A DNA stretch of 64,000 bases from Pyrinomonadaceae bacterium. Lineage in GTDB: Bacteria; Acidobacteriota; Blastocatellia; Pyrinomonadales; Pyrinomonadaceae. This document shows positions 1-10,613 of the stretch, in pieces. Location of the stretch: contig JANQRU010000003.1 in the NCBI GenBank assembly GCA_028284415.1, forward strand, positions 35,001 through 99,000, written 5' to 3'. Below the pieces are notes generated by a model, which was not told the origin of the DNA, ran no database searches, and was given only the letters and a program-made list of their open reading frames with translations. The stretch's first letter is position 1. Each line of letters opens with the position of its first letter. Made by a program: the position numbers and the translations under genes.

Positions 1-986
<986 letters not shown>

Positions 987-1056
987 ATAAAATTTATTGT
1001 CTAAACAAATTTATGTATTTCAGCAATCTTCTTGTAAATTAAAAAAATTAAATTTT

Positions 1057-1172
<116 letters not shown>

Positions 1173-1182
1173 TTACATTTTT

Positions 1183-1222
1183 AAGCTCATTCAGGATAAT
1201 ACTGAATGAGCTTTTACTTTTT
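1183..1222 (+). terminator. Intrinsic terminator of the rRNA operon
   Basis: A perfect 12-bp stem (1183-1194 with 1202-1213) with a 7-base loop runs into a T-rich tract ending about 1222. It lies 11 bases after the 5S gene and ends the rRNA transcript. No tRNA is present between 5S and this site. Confidence 0.9.
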
Positions 1223-1245
1223 AAAGCGAAACTCAGTAGTATTAA

Positions 1246-3474
1246 ATGAAAAAGAAGTTTCAAAATTTTGAACATTACTTCAAAGCAATTTCTTATTTGG
1301 TTGCTTTCTGTGGAGTTTTGTCACTATTTTTTTCTGGCGGGATTGGAATCTTCATATTCAGTTTATTTATTGGACTAATTATTCTTGCTTGGAATATTGA
1401 AGGTTCTAAATGGCAGATATCAGAAAAAACAGGCGTTATAGCAATAATCGTCGTAATTCCTCTTTTTTACTTGGATTGGAAATATAAGATTACTGGATTT
1501 GGTTCAAATGAGCTTTTAGCAGCAGGTGGTCTTGCCAGATTAATTCTATTTTTGTGTGCTATAAAACTATTACAAAAAAAATCTGACAGAGACTGGATTT
1601 TCATATATGTAATCGCTTTTTTTGAAGTTTTATTAGCCGCTGGTTTAAGCATTAGTCCATCTTACATTGCTACTTTGTTTTTATTTTTGCTTAGTGCGAC
1701 ATGTGCAATCATTGCATTTGAAATACGTAAAACTTCAAGAGATGTTTTAGCAAAGCAAATAATCAGCAAATCTAAAGATAAAAAAAGTAAAAAGAAGCAA
1801 ATAACAAAACGTGTAAAAACACCACTTTCAAGACTGCCTTTAACTGCAATTACTTTATTAATACTTATTACATTGTTTGCATTACCATTATTCTTTGCAT
1901 TACCCAGAGTAGGTGGAGCTGGTGTAGGTAGCGACTTATCCAATAGCACTAAGATCACTGGTTTTTCAGATTCGGTAAATTTGGGCGAAATAGGAAGGTT
2001 GCAACAAAGTGATAAAACAGTAATGCGGGTTCGCATTGATAGAAATGAAAATTCTAATCTAAAAAGATTACTTTGGCGTGGTATTGCACTTGATTTCTTT
2101 AACAATAAAAGTTGGAGCAAAACCAGAAGTAAATATAAAGAACCATATGTTAAAACCGAAAGAGACTTTTTCTTATTGAATTATCCATCACAAGAAAAAA
2201 AGATGACGGTACAGACATTTTATCTAGAACCTCTTAATTCTGATGTTTTGTTTTCATTGTCGAAGCCAATAGCAGTAAAGGGCGGGTTTCAAGTGTTGAA
2301 AAAAGATGCTGAGGGAGCTTTATCAGCAAATAAATCTGCTTTCGAGCGAGTTAGTTATACAGTTTACTCTGATACTGCCTTACCCACTGTAGATAGATTA
2401 AAAAGAGATAATCAGCTATATAAAGAAAAAGATATACGCTATTTACAACTTCCTGCTAAATATGATGAAAGAATACTAAATCTTGCTAGGGAAATAATTA
2501 CAAGAAACAATGCCATTACCCGTTATGACCAAGCCAAAGCTATCGAAAAATATTTACAGAATGAATTTGGATACACGCTTGAATTAAAAGCGAGTGGAAA
2601 TGAACCATTGGCTGATTTCTTATTTAATGTAAAAGAAGGTCATTGTGAGTATTTTGCAACCGCAATGACAATTATGCTGCGGACACAGGGAATAGCTGCA
2701 AGAGTTGTAAATGGATTCCAACAAGGTGAATACAATGAAACAGCAGGTGTCTATGTTGTTAAACAAAAAGACGCACATTCTTGGGTAGAAGTTTATTTTC
2801 CAAAAGAGAATGTCTGGATTCCATTTGACCCGACGCCAGCCGCTGGTCAATTCAGTTCTAGTGGAACAGCAAATACATTTGTTGGCAGAATAACAAATTA
2901 TCTTGAAGCCCTTGAAACTTTTTGGATTCAATACTTCGTCGCTTACGATAATCAAGAACAACAATCATTATTTCAATCTGTTAAAAGTGGCTTTGCAGAT
3001 TATAAAGATACTGCATCGATTTGGCTTACGAGTTTACAAGAGGAATTGAGGCATTGGTGGGAAGAAGTTCGCGGCGATAAAGGGTTTTTGTCCAGTATTA
3101 GGGCAACAGCAATCGGTGCTGGTTATGTGATTGCTTTTATACTTGGAATATTATTGCTAATTTGGTTAGCTCGAAAAATATATTATCTGTCTTTTTGGAG
3201 CAGATTCGGAAATTGGGCAAAACAAAAAAATGAAGCAACAATAGTTGAGTTCTACGAACAAATGCAAAAAGTTTTAGCAAGCAAAGGTTTCAAACGCCAA
3301 CCGCATCAAACACCTTTAGAATTCGCCTTTGCACTAAATATGCCCGAAGTTGTGAAAATTACGGAAAAATATAATCGCGTCCGTTTTGGAGAAAAAGATT
3401 TGTCGAAAGATGAATCAAAAGATATTGAAGATTGGTTAAACAATTTAAGAGAAATAGGAGAGTTTAGAAATTAA
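1246..3474 (+). CDS. TgpA-like membrane transglutaminase (DUF3488/transglutaminase/DUF4129)
   Basis: A 742-residue membrane protein. The N-terminal half has several hydrophobic helices (about residues 12-160 and 195-220, DUF3488-like). An extracytoplasmic transglutaminase/protease core follows with the expected triad: Cys467 in EGHCEYFATAM, His511 in DAHSWVEVY and Asp528 in PFDPTPA. A further helix lies near 620-640 and a cytoplasmic DUF4129-like tail ends the protein. Family members are essential or cell-wall-linked in some Gram-negatives, but the substrate is unknown. The usual MoxR-ATPase and DUF58 partners are not adjacent here. The ATG lies 23 bases after the rRNA terminator, with no clear ribosome-binding site. 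Confidence 0.85.
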   Translation: MKKKFQNFEHYFKAISYLVAFCGVLSLFFSGGIGIFIFSLFIGLIILAWNIEGSKWQISEKTGVIAIIVVIPLFYLDWKYKITGFGSNELLAAGGLARLILFLCAIKLLQKKSDRDWIFIYVIAFFEVLLAAGLSISPSYIATLFLFLLSATCAIIAFEIRKTSRDVLAKQIISKSKDKKSKKKQITKRVKTPLSRLPLTAITLLILITLFALPLFFALPRVGGAGVGSDLSNSTKITGFSDSVNLGEIGRLQQSDKTVMRVRIDRNENSNLKRLLWRGIALDFFNNKSWSKTRSKYKEPYVKTERDFFLLNYPSQEKKMTVQTFYLEPLNSDVLFSLSKPIAVKGGFQVLKKDAEGALSANKSAFERVSYTVYSDTALPTVDRLKRDNQLYKEKDIRYLQLPAKYDERILNLAREIITRNNAITRYDQAKAIEKYLQNEFGYTLELKASGNEPLADFLFNVKEGHCEYFATAMTIMLRTQGIAARVVNGFQQGEYNETAGVYVVKQKDAHSWVEVYFPKENVWIPFDPTPAAGQFSSSGTANTFVGRITNYLEALETFWIQYFVAYDNQEQQSLFQSVKSGFADYKDTASIWLTSLQEELRHWWEEVRGDKGFLSSIRATAIGAGYVIAFILGILLLIWLARKIYYLSFWSRFGNWAKQKNEATIVEFYEQMQKVLASKGFKRQPHQTPLEFAFALNMPEVVKITEKYNRVRFGEKDLSKDESKDIEDWLNNLREIGEFRN

Positions 3475-3496
3475 ATTCAGTATCAGTAGATTTAAA

Positions 3497-3949
3497 ATGA
3501 TAGATGAAAATGCTCAAACAATTAAATTAACAAAAAAATATAAATATAGTGATGCCACAGCACTAGTAGTATCTATCCTGACTTTAACAGTATTTATATT
3601 AGATTCTGAAACTTCATTAAATTATTTAATAACAGATTCATTTTTAGGGCTCTTTTCTTATTTTTTTATTTTCTATTATACGTATGAAAGAAAAAAACTT
3701 TTGAAAATTCCAAACATAATTTTAATTGTTATTGGTGGATCAATTCTTTGGTTTTTTCTTAAAAATCTTGAAAATGTTGTGGTTGGAAGAGGCGTTTTCA
3801 GTTTTGAAGATTTAAACGCGATTCCTCTGCAAATGGTATTATTTTTCTTTTTTTCTATAATATTTATTCCTATAACTATTATTGTAACGTCATTGATTAT
3901 TAGTTTTTTTAGACTTTTAATCTATATATCGAATTTAAAAAATAAATGA
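3497..3949 (+). CDS. Small integral membrane protein of unknown function
   Basis: 150 residues, strongly hydrophobic, with about four predicted transmembrane segments (roughly residues 22-38, 44-62, 72-92 and 112-145) and a short basic C-terminus. I do not recognise a family. It begins 22 bases after the transglutaminase stop, and its stop overlaps the rimO start (ATGA). The three genes could therefore be co-transcribed and translationally coupled. Nothing in the sequence indicates its function. Confidence 0.65.
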   Translation: MIDENAQTIKLTKKYKYSDATALVVSILTLTVFILDSETSLNYLITDSFLGLFSYFFIFYYTYERKKLLKIPNIILIVIGGSILWFFLKNLENVVVGRGVFSFEDLNAIPLQMVLFFFFSIIFIPITIIVTSLIISFFRLLIYISNLKNK

Positions 3950-5298
3950 AAAAAGTTGGATTTGTCAGTCTTGGATGCCCGAAGAATCTAGTTGATTCAG
4001 AAGTTATGATGGGGCAACTGAAAGATGCTGGATACGAAATTACGAATAGTGCAGACGATGCTGACACGGTTGTCGTCAATACATGCGGGTTTATCGAATC
4101 GGCGAAGGAAGAATCTATTGAAGCGATTCTCGAAGCGACAAACTTAAAAGAGCAGGGAAAAGCAAAAAAAGTCGTCGTGGCGGGCTGCTTGGTTGAACGC
4201 TATCGAGATGAATTGGTTGACGAATTACCCGAAGTTGATGCATTTATTGGGACGAATCAACTTGATAAAATTGTTGACGCGACGGAAAAAGATAAACAAG
4301 ATTTTAATGAAATTCAATTAACCCCCATCGGCAATAAAACCGCGACTTATCTATATGACGAATACACTCCGAGACTGCGTGCGACAGATTCTCACACGGC
4401 ATTTATAAAAATCGCCGAAGGTTGTGATAGACCTTGTGCATTTTGTTCGATTCCCTCAATGCGTGGCTCATTTCGTTCGCGTCGTTTTGGTTCGATTATG
4501 AAGGAAGCACAACATTTAGCGGATCAAGGTGTAAAAGAACTCGTTTTGATTGCACAAGATTCTTCCCGCTATGGCGAAGATTTAGGTGACATTGATGGTT
4601 TAGCGATTCTTATTAACGAACTTTGCAAAATTGAAAAGATAGAATGGGTTCGTGTAATGTACACATACCCGACACACATCTCAGATGGATTCTTAAAAGC
4701 AATCGCCGAAAATGAAAAGGCAGTAAAATATCTCGATATGCCGCTTCAGCATGCTTCGCGAAATATGCTCAAAGCGATGAAACGCGGCGGAACACGGGAA
4801 AGCTTGCAGCGTTTAATTAAACGAGTCCGTGATGCAGTCCCTGAAATTGCAATTCGCACAACATTTATTGTTGGCTATCCGGGCGAGACAGAAGAAGATT
4901 TTCAAGAACTTATCAAATTTATCCAAAACTGCAAATTCGATAATGTTGGCGTTTTTACATATTCCGACGAAGAGGGAACTCCTGCTTTTGAATTAGGAGA
5001 TAAAGTTCCTGCAGAAGTTGCCGAGGAAAGACGTAAACGTTTGATGGAAATTCAAGCGGAAATCTCAAGGGAAAACAACGAAGAAAAAGTGGGTAAAACT
5101 TACAAAGTTATGTTTGAAGGTGTTTCAGAAGAATCCGAATTGCTTTGGCAGGGACGCTTGGAAGGACAATCCCAAGAAATTGATGGAAAGGTTCTTATTA
5201 ATGATGCTCCCGAAGATTTTTTACCTATCCATGGAAAACTTGTACATGTAAAAATTACTGAAGCACATAATTATGATTTAGTTGGAGAGATTGTTTAA
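3946..5298 (+). CDS. rimO: Ribosomal protein S12 methylthiotransferase RimO
   Basis: 450 residues, full length for the MTTase family. RimO uses radical SAM chemistry to add a methylthio group to an aspartate of ribosomal protein uS12. The N-terminal UPF0004 domain has three cluster-binding cysteines (Cys10 in LGCPKN, Cys46 in NTCGF, Cys80 in AGCLVE). The radical-SAM motif CX3CX2C is Cys160/Cys164/Cys167 in GCDRPCAFCSIP. A TRAM domain ends the protein. The opening MKKVGFVSLGCPKNLVDSE favours RimO over MiaB. The start overlaps the previous stop by four bases. Codon use looks slightly more GC-rich than in the neighbours. Confidence 0.95.
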   Translation: MKKVGFVSLGCPKNLVDSEVMMGQLKDAGYEITNSADDADTVVVNTCGFIESAKEESIEAILEATNLKEQGKAKKVVVAGCLVERYRDELVDELPEVDAFIGTNQLDKIVDATEKDKQDFNEIQLTPIGNKTATYLYDEYTPRLRATDSHTAFIKIAEGCDRPCAFCSIPSMRGSFRSRRFGSIMKEAQHLADQGVKELVLIAQDSSRYGEDLGDIDGLAILINELCKIEKIEWVRVMYTYPTHISDGFLKAIAENEKAVKYLDMPLQHASRNMLKAMKRGGTRESLQRLIKRVRDAVPEIAIRTTFIVGYPGETEEDFQELIKFIQNCKFDNVGVFTYSDEEGTPAFELGDKVPAEVAEERRKRLMEIQAEISRENNEEKVGKTYKVMFEGVSEESELLWQGRLEGQSQEIDGKVLINDAPEDFLPIHGKLVHVKITEAHNYDLVGEIV

Positions 5299-5387
5299 TT
5301 TCCCCAAAAATCTTGTATTTTGACCGAATAATAAATTAGACTACACGAATCCTTGCGGGGAAATATGAAAATATAAGAGGTCTTATT

Positions 5388-5984
5388 ATGCGTTCAGGTC
5401 TTAAATATACAATACTTACAATAGTCTTTAGCTTGCTCATATCGCAGGCTTTTATTTTTGCACAGACGGGCGGAGAACAAACCAAATCAAATTCGGGTGA
5501 ATTAAATATCGAATTCCCCAATGTTGAAGCTTGGGATAAAAGTAAAGTAACCCGTTTTCCCCGAGCCGATCAGGGATATATGGTGAATTATACCTCCGAA
5601 GAAGGTGGCAGAATAACAGCTTATGTTTACACTGGAGGACAATCAAAAATTCCAAGTGGTATTGAAGCTGATATTCTTAAAGAAGAACTAAAAAATGCTG
5701 AAGCAGGGATTTTTTACTTTGAGGAAATGGGTTATTACCAAAATGTAAAAAAAATAAAGGATAATACAGTCACATTAGGCGGTAAAAATGGAAAAGTTAA
5801 ATCCTTGCATTCACTTTTTGGTTTTAGTGCAAACGGAAATAAGCTGACATCTGAGATATTTCTTTTCGGATATAAAAATCATTTCATAAAATTCAGGGCA
5901 ACAAGACCCCAAAAAGATGATGAAAGTGATAACAAAGCTCTTGCTGCTTTTTGGAAAGCAATGGATGAGTTATTTGCTGCGTAA
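5388..5984 (+). CDS. Secreted protein of unknown function
   Basis: 198 residues with a clear Sec signal peptide: basic MRSGLKY, a hydrophobic core, then cleavage probably after IFAQ near residue 26. The mature part is mixed alpha/beta and soluble, with no motif I can name. Its opening, about the protein being made of an amphipathic series such as NVEAWDKSKVTRFPRAD, does not identify a family. A leader of about 85 bases precedes it, in which TTTCCCC near 5299 can pair with GGGGAAA near 5357. A weak hairpin follows the gene. Confidence 0.65.
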   Translation: MRSGLKYTILTIVFSLLISQAFIFAQTGGEQTKSNSGELNIEFPNVEAWDKSKVTRFPRADQGYMVNYTSEEGGRITAYVYTGGQSKIPSGIEADILKEELKNAEAGIFYFEEMGYYQNVKKIKDNTVTLGGKNGKVKSLHSLFGFSANGNKLTSEIFLFGYKNHFIKFRATRPQKDDESDNKALAAFWKAMDELFAA

Positions 5985-6001
5985 ATTTATACCATCTAAA
6001 A

Positions 6002-6033
6002 AAGAACTAATTTATTCATTGCTTTAGTTCTTC
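6002..6033. terminator. Possible bidirectional terminator between convergent genes
   Basis: A 9-bp inverted repeat (6002-6010 with 6024-6032) followed on the plus strand by CTTTAGTTTT. It lies between the convergent genes ending at 5984 and 6016 and overlaps the 3' end of the minus-strand gene. The stem is AT-rich, so termination may be weak. Confidence 0.4.
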
Positions 6034-7188
6034 TTTAGTTTTCAAATTATAGTATTTTATCAATTTATCTTGTATTTCCTTAGGTAAATTTCCACTATAG
6101 AAAAAGTGTCTGCTACCTTGAGTGTTTGGTTGGTTACCCAGCTTTTTTCCATTTGGAAGTAAACTCTCATTCCATTCCTTGGGAATTAAAAAAAACTTAA
6201 TAATTGCATTATTATTTTTGCAAGTGATAATAACTGACGTAGTATCCCTTCCTTCATATTCTATTGAATTTCCATCTTCTACCCTTGATATAATCCAATC
6301 ATTTGATAATGCATTCCTAAATGATTTTCGCCAAACTTTTTCACGGAGGATGCGTCTTTCTTCTCTTGTAATTTTTCTTTTAAATTCTTTTTGCGGCGGG
6401 TCTTCTCCTAATATTTTTAGACTATTGTAAGCATTTAAACGCACTGAGTACTCTATCTTTGATAAAACATCAGAGGCAAATTTATAGGTGAATTCTGTTT
6501 CATCTTCTAGAAGAATATATAAAGCATCGACAGTGTCCTGCCCTGGAAATTTATAAAGTTCTTTAGCCGCTTTTAGTTTTTTATTTACATCTTGAGCTTG
6601 TGCCATTAGCAAGAAAGTATTTTTATAATTTTCTTCAGCTGGAACATTTACATAAATTCCATAAGATCTAATGGCAGGTAATTTTGCATCAATTCTGATT
6701 GAGTATTTTGTGTGTTTATTTGACCATAGATTTACAGTGTTAAGAATTAGGTCAGCATCATTCAGTAAATATCCGTTTTTATCAAAAACCAAGTCGGGAA
6801 TCTTATTTAAGTTGAAAATTGATGTGGGTAAATTGCTTAAAGTTGGTACATATTTACGTTCGTTAATTTTAGATTTTTTCAATAAAACAAGGAATTCATT
6901 ACCAAAATCTTCTGAGTTTCTTTGAATCTTATTCAATTGATACTTATCCAAGATGATGCTTAGATTAGGTTTGTCTGATTTGCCTTTCAATAAATCGTCA
7001 ATACTCAAGATAATGGTTTTTAATGATTTATTTTTTTCATCCTGAAAGTCATTGACTTTGATTATTTTACCTTTAGCAATAATTTCAGATTGTATAGTTA
7101 ATAACTCAACAGAGGGTGCAACAACGATTTCTGCAAAAACTTGAGTTGATAGAATAAGAAATAAAAATAAAAAAAATACCTTATGCAT
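6016..7188 (-). CDS. Secreted protein of unknown function
   Basis: 390 residues with a strong N-terminal signal peptide (MHKVFFLFLFLILSTQVFA). The first half (about 25-130) looks beta-rich; the middle (about 190-260) contains helical segments such as QDVNKKLKAAKELYKF and DTVDALYILLEDETE that resemble HEAT-type pairs. I cannot assign a family. Its ATG shares one base with the stop of the upstream amidase gene (TAATG), so the two are translationally coupled and may act together in the envelope. This coupling is the only functional hint. Confidence 0.65.
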   Translation of the reverse strand: MHKVFFLFLFLILSTQVFAEIVVAPSVELLTIQSEIIAKGKIIKVNDFQDEKNKSLKTIILSIDDLLKGKSDKPNLSIILDKYQLNKIQRNSEDFGNEFLVLLKKSKINERKYVPTLSNLPTSIFNLNKIPDLVFDKNGYLLNDADLILNTVNLWSNKHTKYSIRIDAKLPAIRSYGIYVNVPAEENYKNTFLLMAQAQDVNKKLKAAKELYKFPGQDTVDALYILLEDETEFTYKFASDVLSKIEYSVRLNAYNSLKILGEDPPQKEFKRKITREERRILREKVWRKSFRNALSNDWIISRVEDGNSIEYEGRDTTSVIITCKNNNAIIKFFLIPKEWNESLLPNGKKLGNQPNTQGSRHFFYSGNLPKEIQDKLIKYYNLKTKEELKQ

Positions 7189-7901
7189 TACGACTCTCCT
7201 TTGTTTCTCAAAGAAATAATTATCTCAGGAATTAATTTCTTGAGATTCTTTCCTGGACACAATGTTGAGGTATAGTCATTGTGAGCTTTAATCTTCTGAC
7301 TTGGAACGTTGTATTTAACAGCTAACCAATTTGTTAATTTCTGTAAAGACTCAATTTGTTGTGATGTAGGTTTTTCCTTTTCAAAATTTCCCTCTAAAAC
7401 TATTAGTGCATGCCCTGTTGGGTCATAGTTAGTATTTGTGTCACCAACATACTTAATTTCTCTTGCTTCACCGATTTTTCCATTTGATGAGATGTAATAA
7501 TGATAAGGAATATCAAACCAAGCTTTTTTCCTCTTGCCATTTGCGAGTTTGGAATTGCTTTGGGAAAAGTTTTGTAGATTTCTTAATTTTCTTTCAATAG
7601 ATATTTTGGGTTTTTGATTTGTGGCTGAGTGATGAATCGTAATAAATTTTATTTCATGTTCTTTTGCTTTTCCTATTCCATTTTTTGCATTCCATTCTTG
7701 CCGTGAAATTATTTCTGGTGGTTTAACTTTATCTTTTTTTATTGAATTAGTTTCTGTATTTTCCTTATTGGCTTTATCAACATAAGGTTTATTAATTTGT
7801 GCTAAAGCCTCTGGATTTTGATTGGTGCAGGCATAGTTGCTGCAAAGTATAAAAATAAGTATTAGACAAAATAAATTTGGTTTGTTATTCAGCTTTAGCA
7901 T
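7188..7901 (-). CDS. N-acetylmuramoyl-L-alanine amidase (amidase_2/PGRP fold), exported
   Basis: 237 residues. The N-terminus is hydrophobic (about 8-24), and Cys25 follows in SNYAC, a poor lipobox, so it is either secreted or a lipoprotein. The catalytic domain covers about residues 62-232. Zinc ligands expected for the amidase_2 family are visible: His90 in ITIHHSAT, His207 in KAHNDYTST and Cys215 in LCPGK. WFDIPYHYYISSNGKI and GHALIVLEGNF are typical core strands. It cleaves the bond between MurNAc and L-Ala in peptidoglycan. It lies five bases downstream of the SPOR gene, in a three-gene minus-strand operon. Confidence 0.85.
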   Translation of the reverse strand: MLKLNNKPNLFCLILIFILCSNYACTNQNPEALAQINKPYVDKANKENTETNSIKKDKVKPPEIISRQEWNAKNGIGKAKEHEIKFITIHHSATNQKPKISIERKLRNLQNFSQSNSKLANGKRKKAWFDIPYHYYISSNGKIGEAREIKYVGDTNTNYDPTGHALIVLEGNFEKEKPTSQQIESLQKLTNWLAVKYNVPSQKIKAHNDYTSTLCPGKNLKKLIPEIIISLRNKGES

Positions 7902-7906
7902 TGAAT

Positions 7907-8788
7907 TTAAGATCCTGATTTAACGTAAGCATCTGGTGAAACTGATCTAGCTCTTCCCAAAGCACTACGAGCCGCTGATTTGGAAAATGGTCCCATCACG
8001 ACAGCAACCAGTCCATTTCTCAAACCCGGGTAATTATTTGTATTAACCAACCGTGCATTCAAACCTCTACTTCGAGCGAGTTGGAGTCTGTTTCTGGCTT
8101 TTGCTGATTGGGACTGTGGGAAAGAACCTAAAATAACAAAGAACTTTCCAGATTCAGGTTTTGGAGATACTTTCGGTGTTGGGGTAGGCGATTCAGATTT
8201 TGTTGGTGTCGGCACAGGTGTTTTGTTTTCGTTTGTATCTTCTTTATCAGGTGTTGGTTTTGTAGGTTTTTTACTGGGATTTTCAGTGTCTTTTTTTTCA
8301 ATATCTGAGACATTTGTTTTTATTCCGCCAAAAGTCCCACTACCTTCTTCACTTTCAGATTTTGATTTATCTGAGTTAACAGAGCTATTTGCTACTTCGT
8401 TGTTCTGAGAACTATTACCGCTCATACTTACCCAAACTACCAATGCAATACCTGCAAGAAGCACTAAAAGTGCTAGAAGCCCGACAGTCAAATAAGCAAA
8501 AATCGGACTAACTCCCTGTTTTACAGTTTGAGTTTGAGCGTTTGTGGTCTGAGGTTCTGAAAATTTTACAATTGTTTCTTTTTCATTTGGTAATTCTTCG
8601 GTTTTATTAGTTGCATAATTTTCAGTCAGTTGTTCCTGTGAAAGTATTTCTGTTCTTTGCTCTGTTTTTCGAGGAATATTTTCATCAGTCTTTAGATCAG
8701 AATCAGAAACTAAAACAGTTCCATCAGTCAAACAAAAATTTAACGTTTCGTCCGAATAGGTATTATTACAACTAGGACATTTTTTCAT
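7907..8788 (-). CDS. Zinc-ribbon, single-pass membrane SPOR-domain protein
   Basis: 293 residues. An N-terminal Cys4-type ribbon (CPSC at 4-7 and Cys19 in NFCLTDG, one cysteine fewer than a full set) precedes an acidic stretch. One transmembrane helix lies near 95-120. A long Ser/Thr/Pro/Lys-rich linker follows (about 125-210), then a C-terminal SPOR domain (about 213-293) with FVILGSFPQSQSAKARNRL. SPOR domains bind denuded glycan strands at the septum, which fits the downstream amidase. The start has the Shine-Dalgarno GAGGA. This N-terminal ribbon style is common in Blastocatellia, as I recall it. Confidence 0.8.
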   Translation of the reverse strand: MKKCPSCNNTYSDETLNFCLTDGTVLVSDSDLKTDENIPRKTEQRTEILSQEQLTENYATNKTEELPNEKETIVKFSEPQTTNAQTQTVKQGVSPIFAYLTVGLLALLVLLAGIALVVWVSMSGNSSQNNEVANSSVNSDKSKSESEEGSGTFGGIKTNVSDIEKKDTENPSKKPTKPTPDKEDTNENKTPVPTPTKSESPTPTPKVSPKPESGKFFVILGSFPQSQSAKARNRLQLARSRGLNARLVNTNNYPGLRNGLVAVVMGPFSKSAARSALGRARSVSPDAYVKSGS

Positions 8789-8866
8789 TTAGCATTCCTC
8801 AACAAAAATTTGAATTTGCAGACTTATTTTGTCTTAAAAGCTAAAAAATGTAAATAAGTCAGCTAT

Positions 8867-9163
8867 TTATAAATCAATATGATAAAGCTCAATTGATTCA
8901 GGGTTAAATTGAAGAACCTTTTTTGCAAGTTCACTTGTCTGAGTAACTGTTCTAAAGTTTTCAAGACATTCAGCAGACTCCCAACTTGCGTAATTAAGGA
9001 ATGTAGTTTGCTCTTTATTTTCATGAAACTTAGCTGAAATAAATCCTTTCATTTTGCTTACTTCAATCTCAAAAAAATCTTTCACAGCTTTTTTGATTTC
9101 AACTATTTCATCCGGCGAAGTTTCAAATTTTACAACAACGTGAAAACTTTTATATTTGTCCAT
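8867..9163 (-). CDS. ABM-like (antibiotic biosynthesis monooxygenase fold) small protein
   Basis: 98 residues forming an alpha/beta ferredoxin-like pattern: an N-terminal strand (SFHVVVKFETS), a helix (EIVEIKKAVKDFF), the KGFISAKFHENKEQTTFLNY hairpin and YASWESAECLENF. This order is typical of the ABM/dimeric alpha-beta barrel superfamily. Members range from quinol monooxygenases to haem-degrading enzymes, and no residue here fixes the substrate. It is a single gene with no obvious partner and no clear Shine-Dalgarno. Confidence 0.6.
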   Translation of the reverse strand: MDKYKSFHVVVKFETSPDEIVEIKKAVKDFFEIEVSKMKGFISAKFHENKEQTTFLNYASWESAECLENFRTVTQTSELAKKVLQFNPESIELYHIDL

Positions 9164-9267
9164 GATTCAAGTTTATTATTTTTGCTACTCATAGTAAAAA
9201 AATTACTCTTTTCCAATAATGTAGAAAACCCCAGTTTCCTATCTAATAAAAATAAGTTAATTTATCA

Positions 9268-9879
9268 ATGATGCACGAACATAGTGACGCTGCAGAATTT
9301 TCTGCATCAATAGAAAAAGACAACCTGAAAAGCAGGTCTGAAAAGCCTAAAACTTTTTTTGATTATCTATCAATCGGAATTACCACATGCGGGGTAGGTT
9401 ATTTGCCTTTGGCTCCTGGGACATACGGTTCAATTGTTGGGGTTCTGATATATTTGGGCGTAATTTTTATTGAGAAAACTTGGCTGGCAAGTCTGATAGA
9501 TGCAGGTTGGGACAGAGCATTTTTAAGTTCTTGGTTTTGGTCAATAAATATGGTGCTATTCGTAGCATTTTGTCTTTTGAGCATTCGGGCTTCCGGTCGT
9601 GCGACAGAGTTATTCAAGGATAAAGATCCTCAAAAGGTCGTAGTTGATGAAGTTATTGGTCAAATTTTAGTTTTTCTTTTTGTTCCTTTTTTGGCTTCGT
9701 GGTGGATGATTCTGGCAGGCTTTTTATTATTTAGACTTTTTGACATTTGGAAGCCATACCCAATAGATTATTTGCAAAATCTACCAGCGGGGCTTGGTGT
9801 TTGTGCCGACGATCTCTTAGCCGGAATTTATGGCGGAGTTTGTTTAAGTATTATTTATTCGATCAGTTTAACAATATGA
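9268..9879 (+). CDS. pgpA: Phosphatidylglycerophosphatase A
   Basis: 203 residues. PgpA dephosphorylates phosphatidylglycerol phosphate to phosphatidylglycerol at the inner membrane. Family signatures are visible: GYLPLAPGTYGSIVG near residues 49-63, KDPQKVVVDEVIGQ near 117-130 and the C-terminal GVCADDLLAGIYGG. Three to four hydrophobic segments fit the family. It has an N-terminal extension of about 28 charged residues compared with E. coli PgpA. ATG codons at 9268 and 9271 are both possible starts. Its stop overlaps the start of the next gene. Confidence 0.9.
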   Translation: MMHEHSDAAEFSASIEKDNLKSRSEKPKTFFDYLSIGITTCGVGYLPLAPGTYGSIVGVLIYLGVIFIEKTWLASLIDAGWDRAFLSSWFWSINMVLFVAFCLLSIRASGRATELFKDKDPQKVVVDEVIGQILVFLFVPFLASWWMILAGFLLFRLFDIWKPYPIDYLQNLPAGLGVCADDLLAGIYGGVCLSIIYSISLTI

Positions 9880-10613
9880 AAATTCATTTTTTATCAGGCG
9901 ATTCTTTAGTTGAGCCATTCAAGAAAACTAATATTGAAGGTGAAATTTTTGTTTGTCGTGAATGTCTTGTTGATGGTGATATTCAAGCGAGCAACTTAGA
10001 TGAATTTTGGGAAAAAAGAGAGAGCTATTTAACAAAAAACTATGATTCTGAAAATACATCTTACAAAGATGAAGTAAAAAGTCAGTTTCTAGCTTTAACT
10101 CAGAATTCCGAAAATAGTGAGATTAATTTATGGTTTGAATATGAATTATTTTGCCAAGTGAATTTGTGGTTTTGCTTATCACTTTTAAGCGAATCCGAAT
10201 CAGAAGTTTTTATTGTATATCCAAAATTTGATGATAGAAAAGATATTTGGAAAGGTTTTGGATATTTAGATGAGCATCAGCTGGCAGAGAGTTTTTCAGA
10301 GCGAAAAAAACTGAATGACGATGATATTGCACTTGGCAAAAATCTCTGGAAAGCGTTTCAAAATAAGGACTACAAGATGCTAACTGATTTGAGCAAAAAT
10401 AACACCGAAGCATTTCCAACATTGAAAGAAGTTGGCGAGGCTGCTGTTAAAATTGATCAAAAACCTCGGCAAGTGATTGAAGACTATATTGCACTTGAGG
10501 GAAGTGATTTTGGCAAAGTCTTTCGTAAATTTAATAGAGAGCAAGCAATCTATGGATTTGGTGATTTGCAGGTTAAGAGAATCTACGATTCAATTCAGGA
10601 GCGAATTAGCTAA
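9876..10613 (+). CDS. DUF1835 domain-containing protein
   Basis: 245 residues. The opening MKIHFLSGDSLVEPFK, followed by GEIFVCRECLVDGD, matches the DUF1835 pattern, and the C-terminal half resembles the DUF3658-type partner. The biochemical role is unknown. The open frame extends 43 codons upstream inside pgpA, but the ATG at 9876 overlaps the pgpA stop (ATGA). It opens directly into the conserved domain, so it is chosen as the start. The 3' end overlaps the convergent corA gene by eight bases. Confidence 0.7.
   Translation: MKIHFLSGDSLVEPFKKTNIEGEIFVCRECLVDGDIQASNLDEFWEKRESYLTKNYDSENTSYKDEVKSQFLALTQNSENSEINLWFEYELFCQVNLWFCLSLLSESESEVFIVYPKFDDRKDIWKGFGYLDEHQLAESFSERKKLNDDDIALGKNLWKAFQNKDYKMLTDLSKNNTEAFPTLKEVGEAAVKIDQKPRQVIEDYIALEGSDFGKVFRKFNREQAIYGFGDLQVKRIYDSIQERIS

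Noticed and set aside
9747..9875. 43-codon upstream extension of the DUF1835 gene
   Set aside because: It lies within pgpA in another frame; the ATG at 9876 overlaps the pgpA stop and opens the conserved domain.
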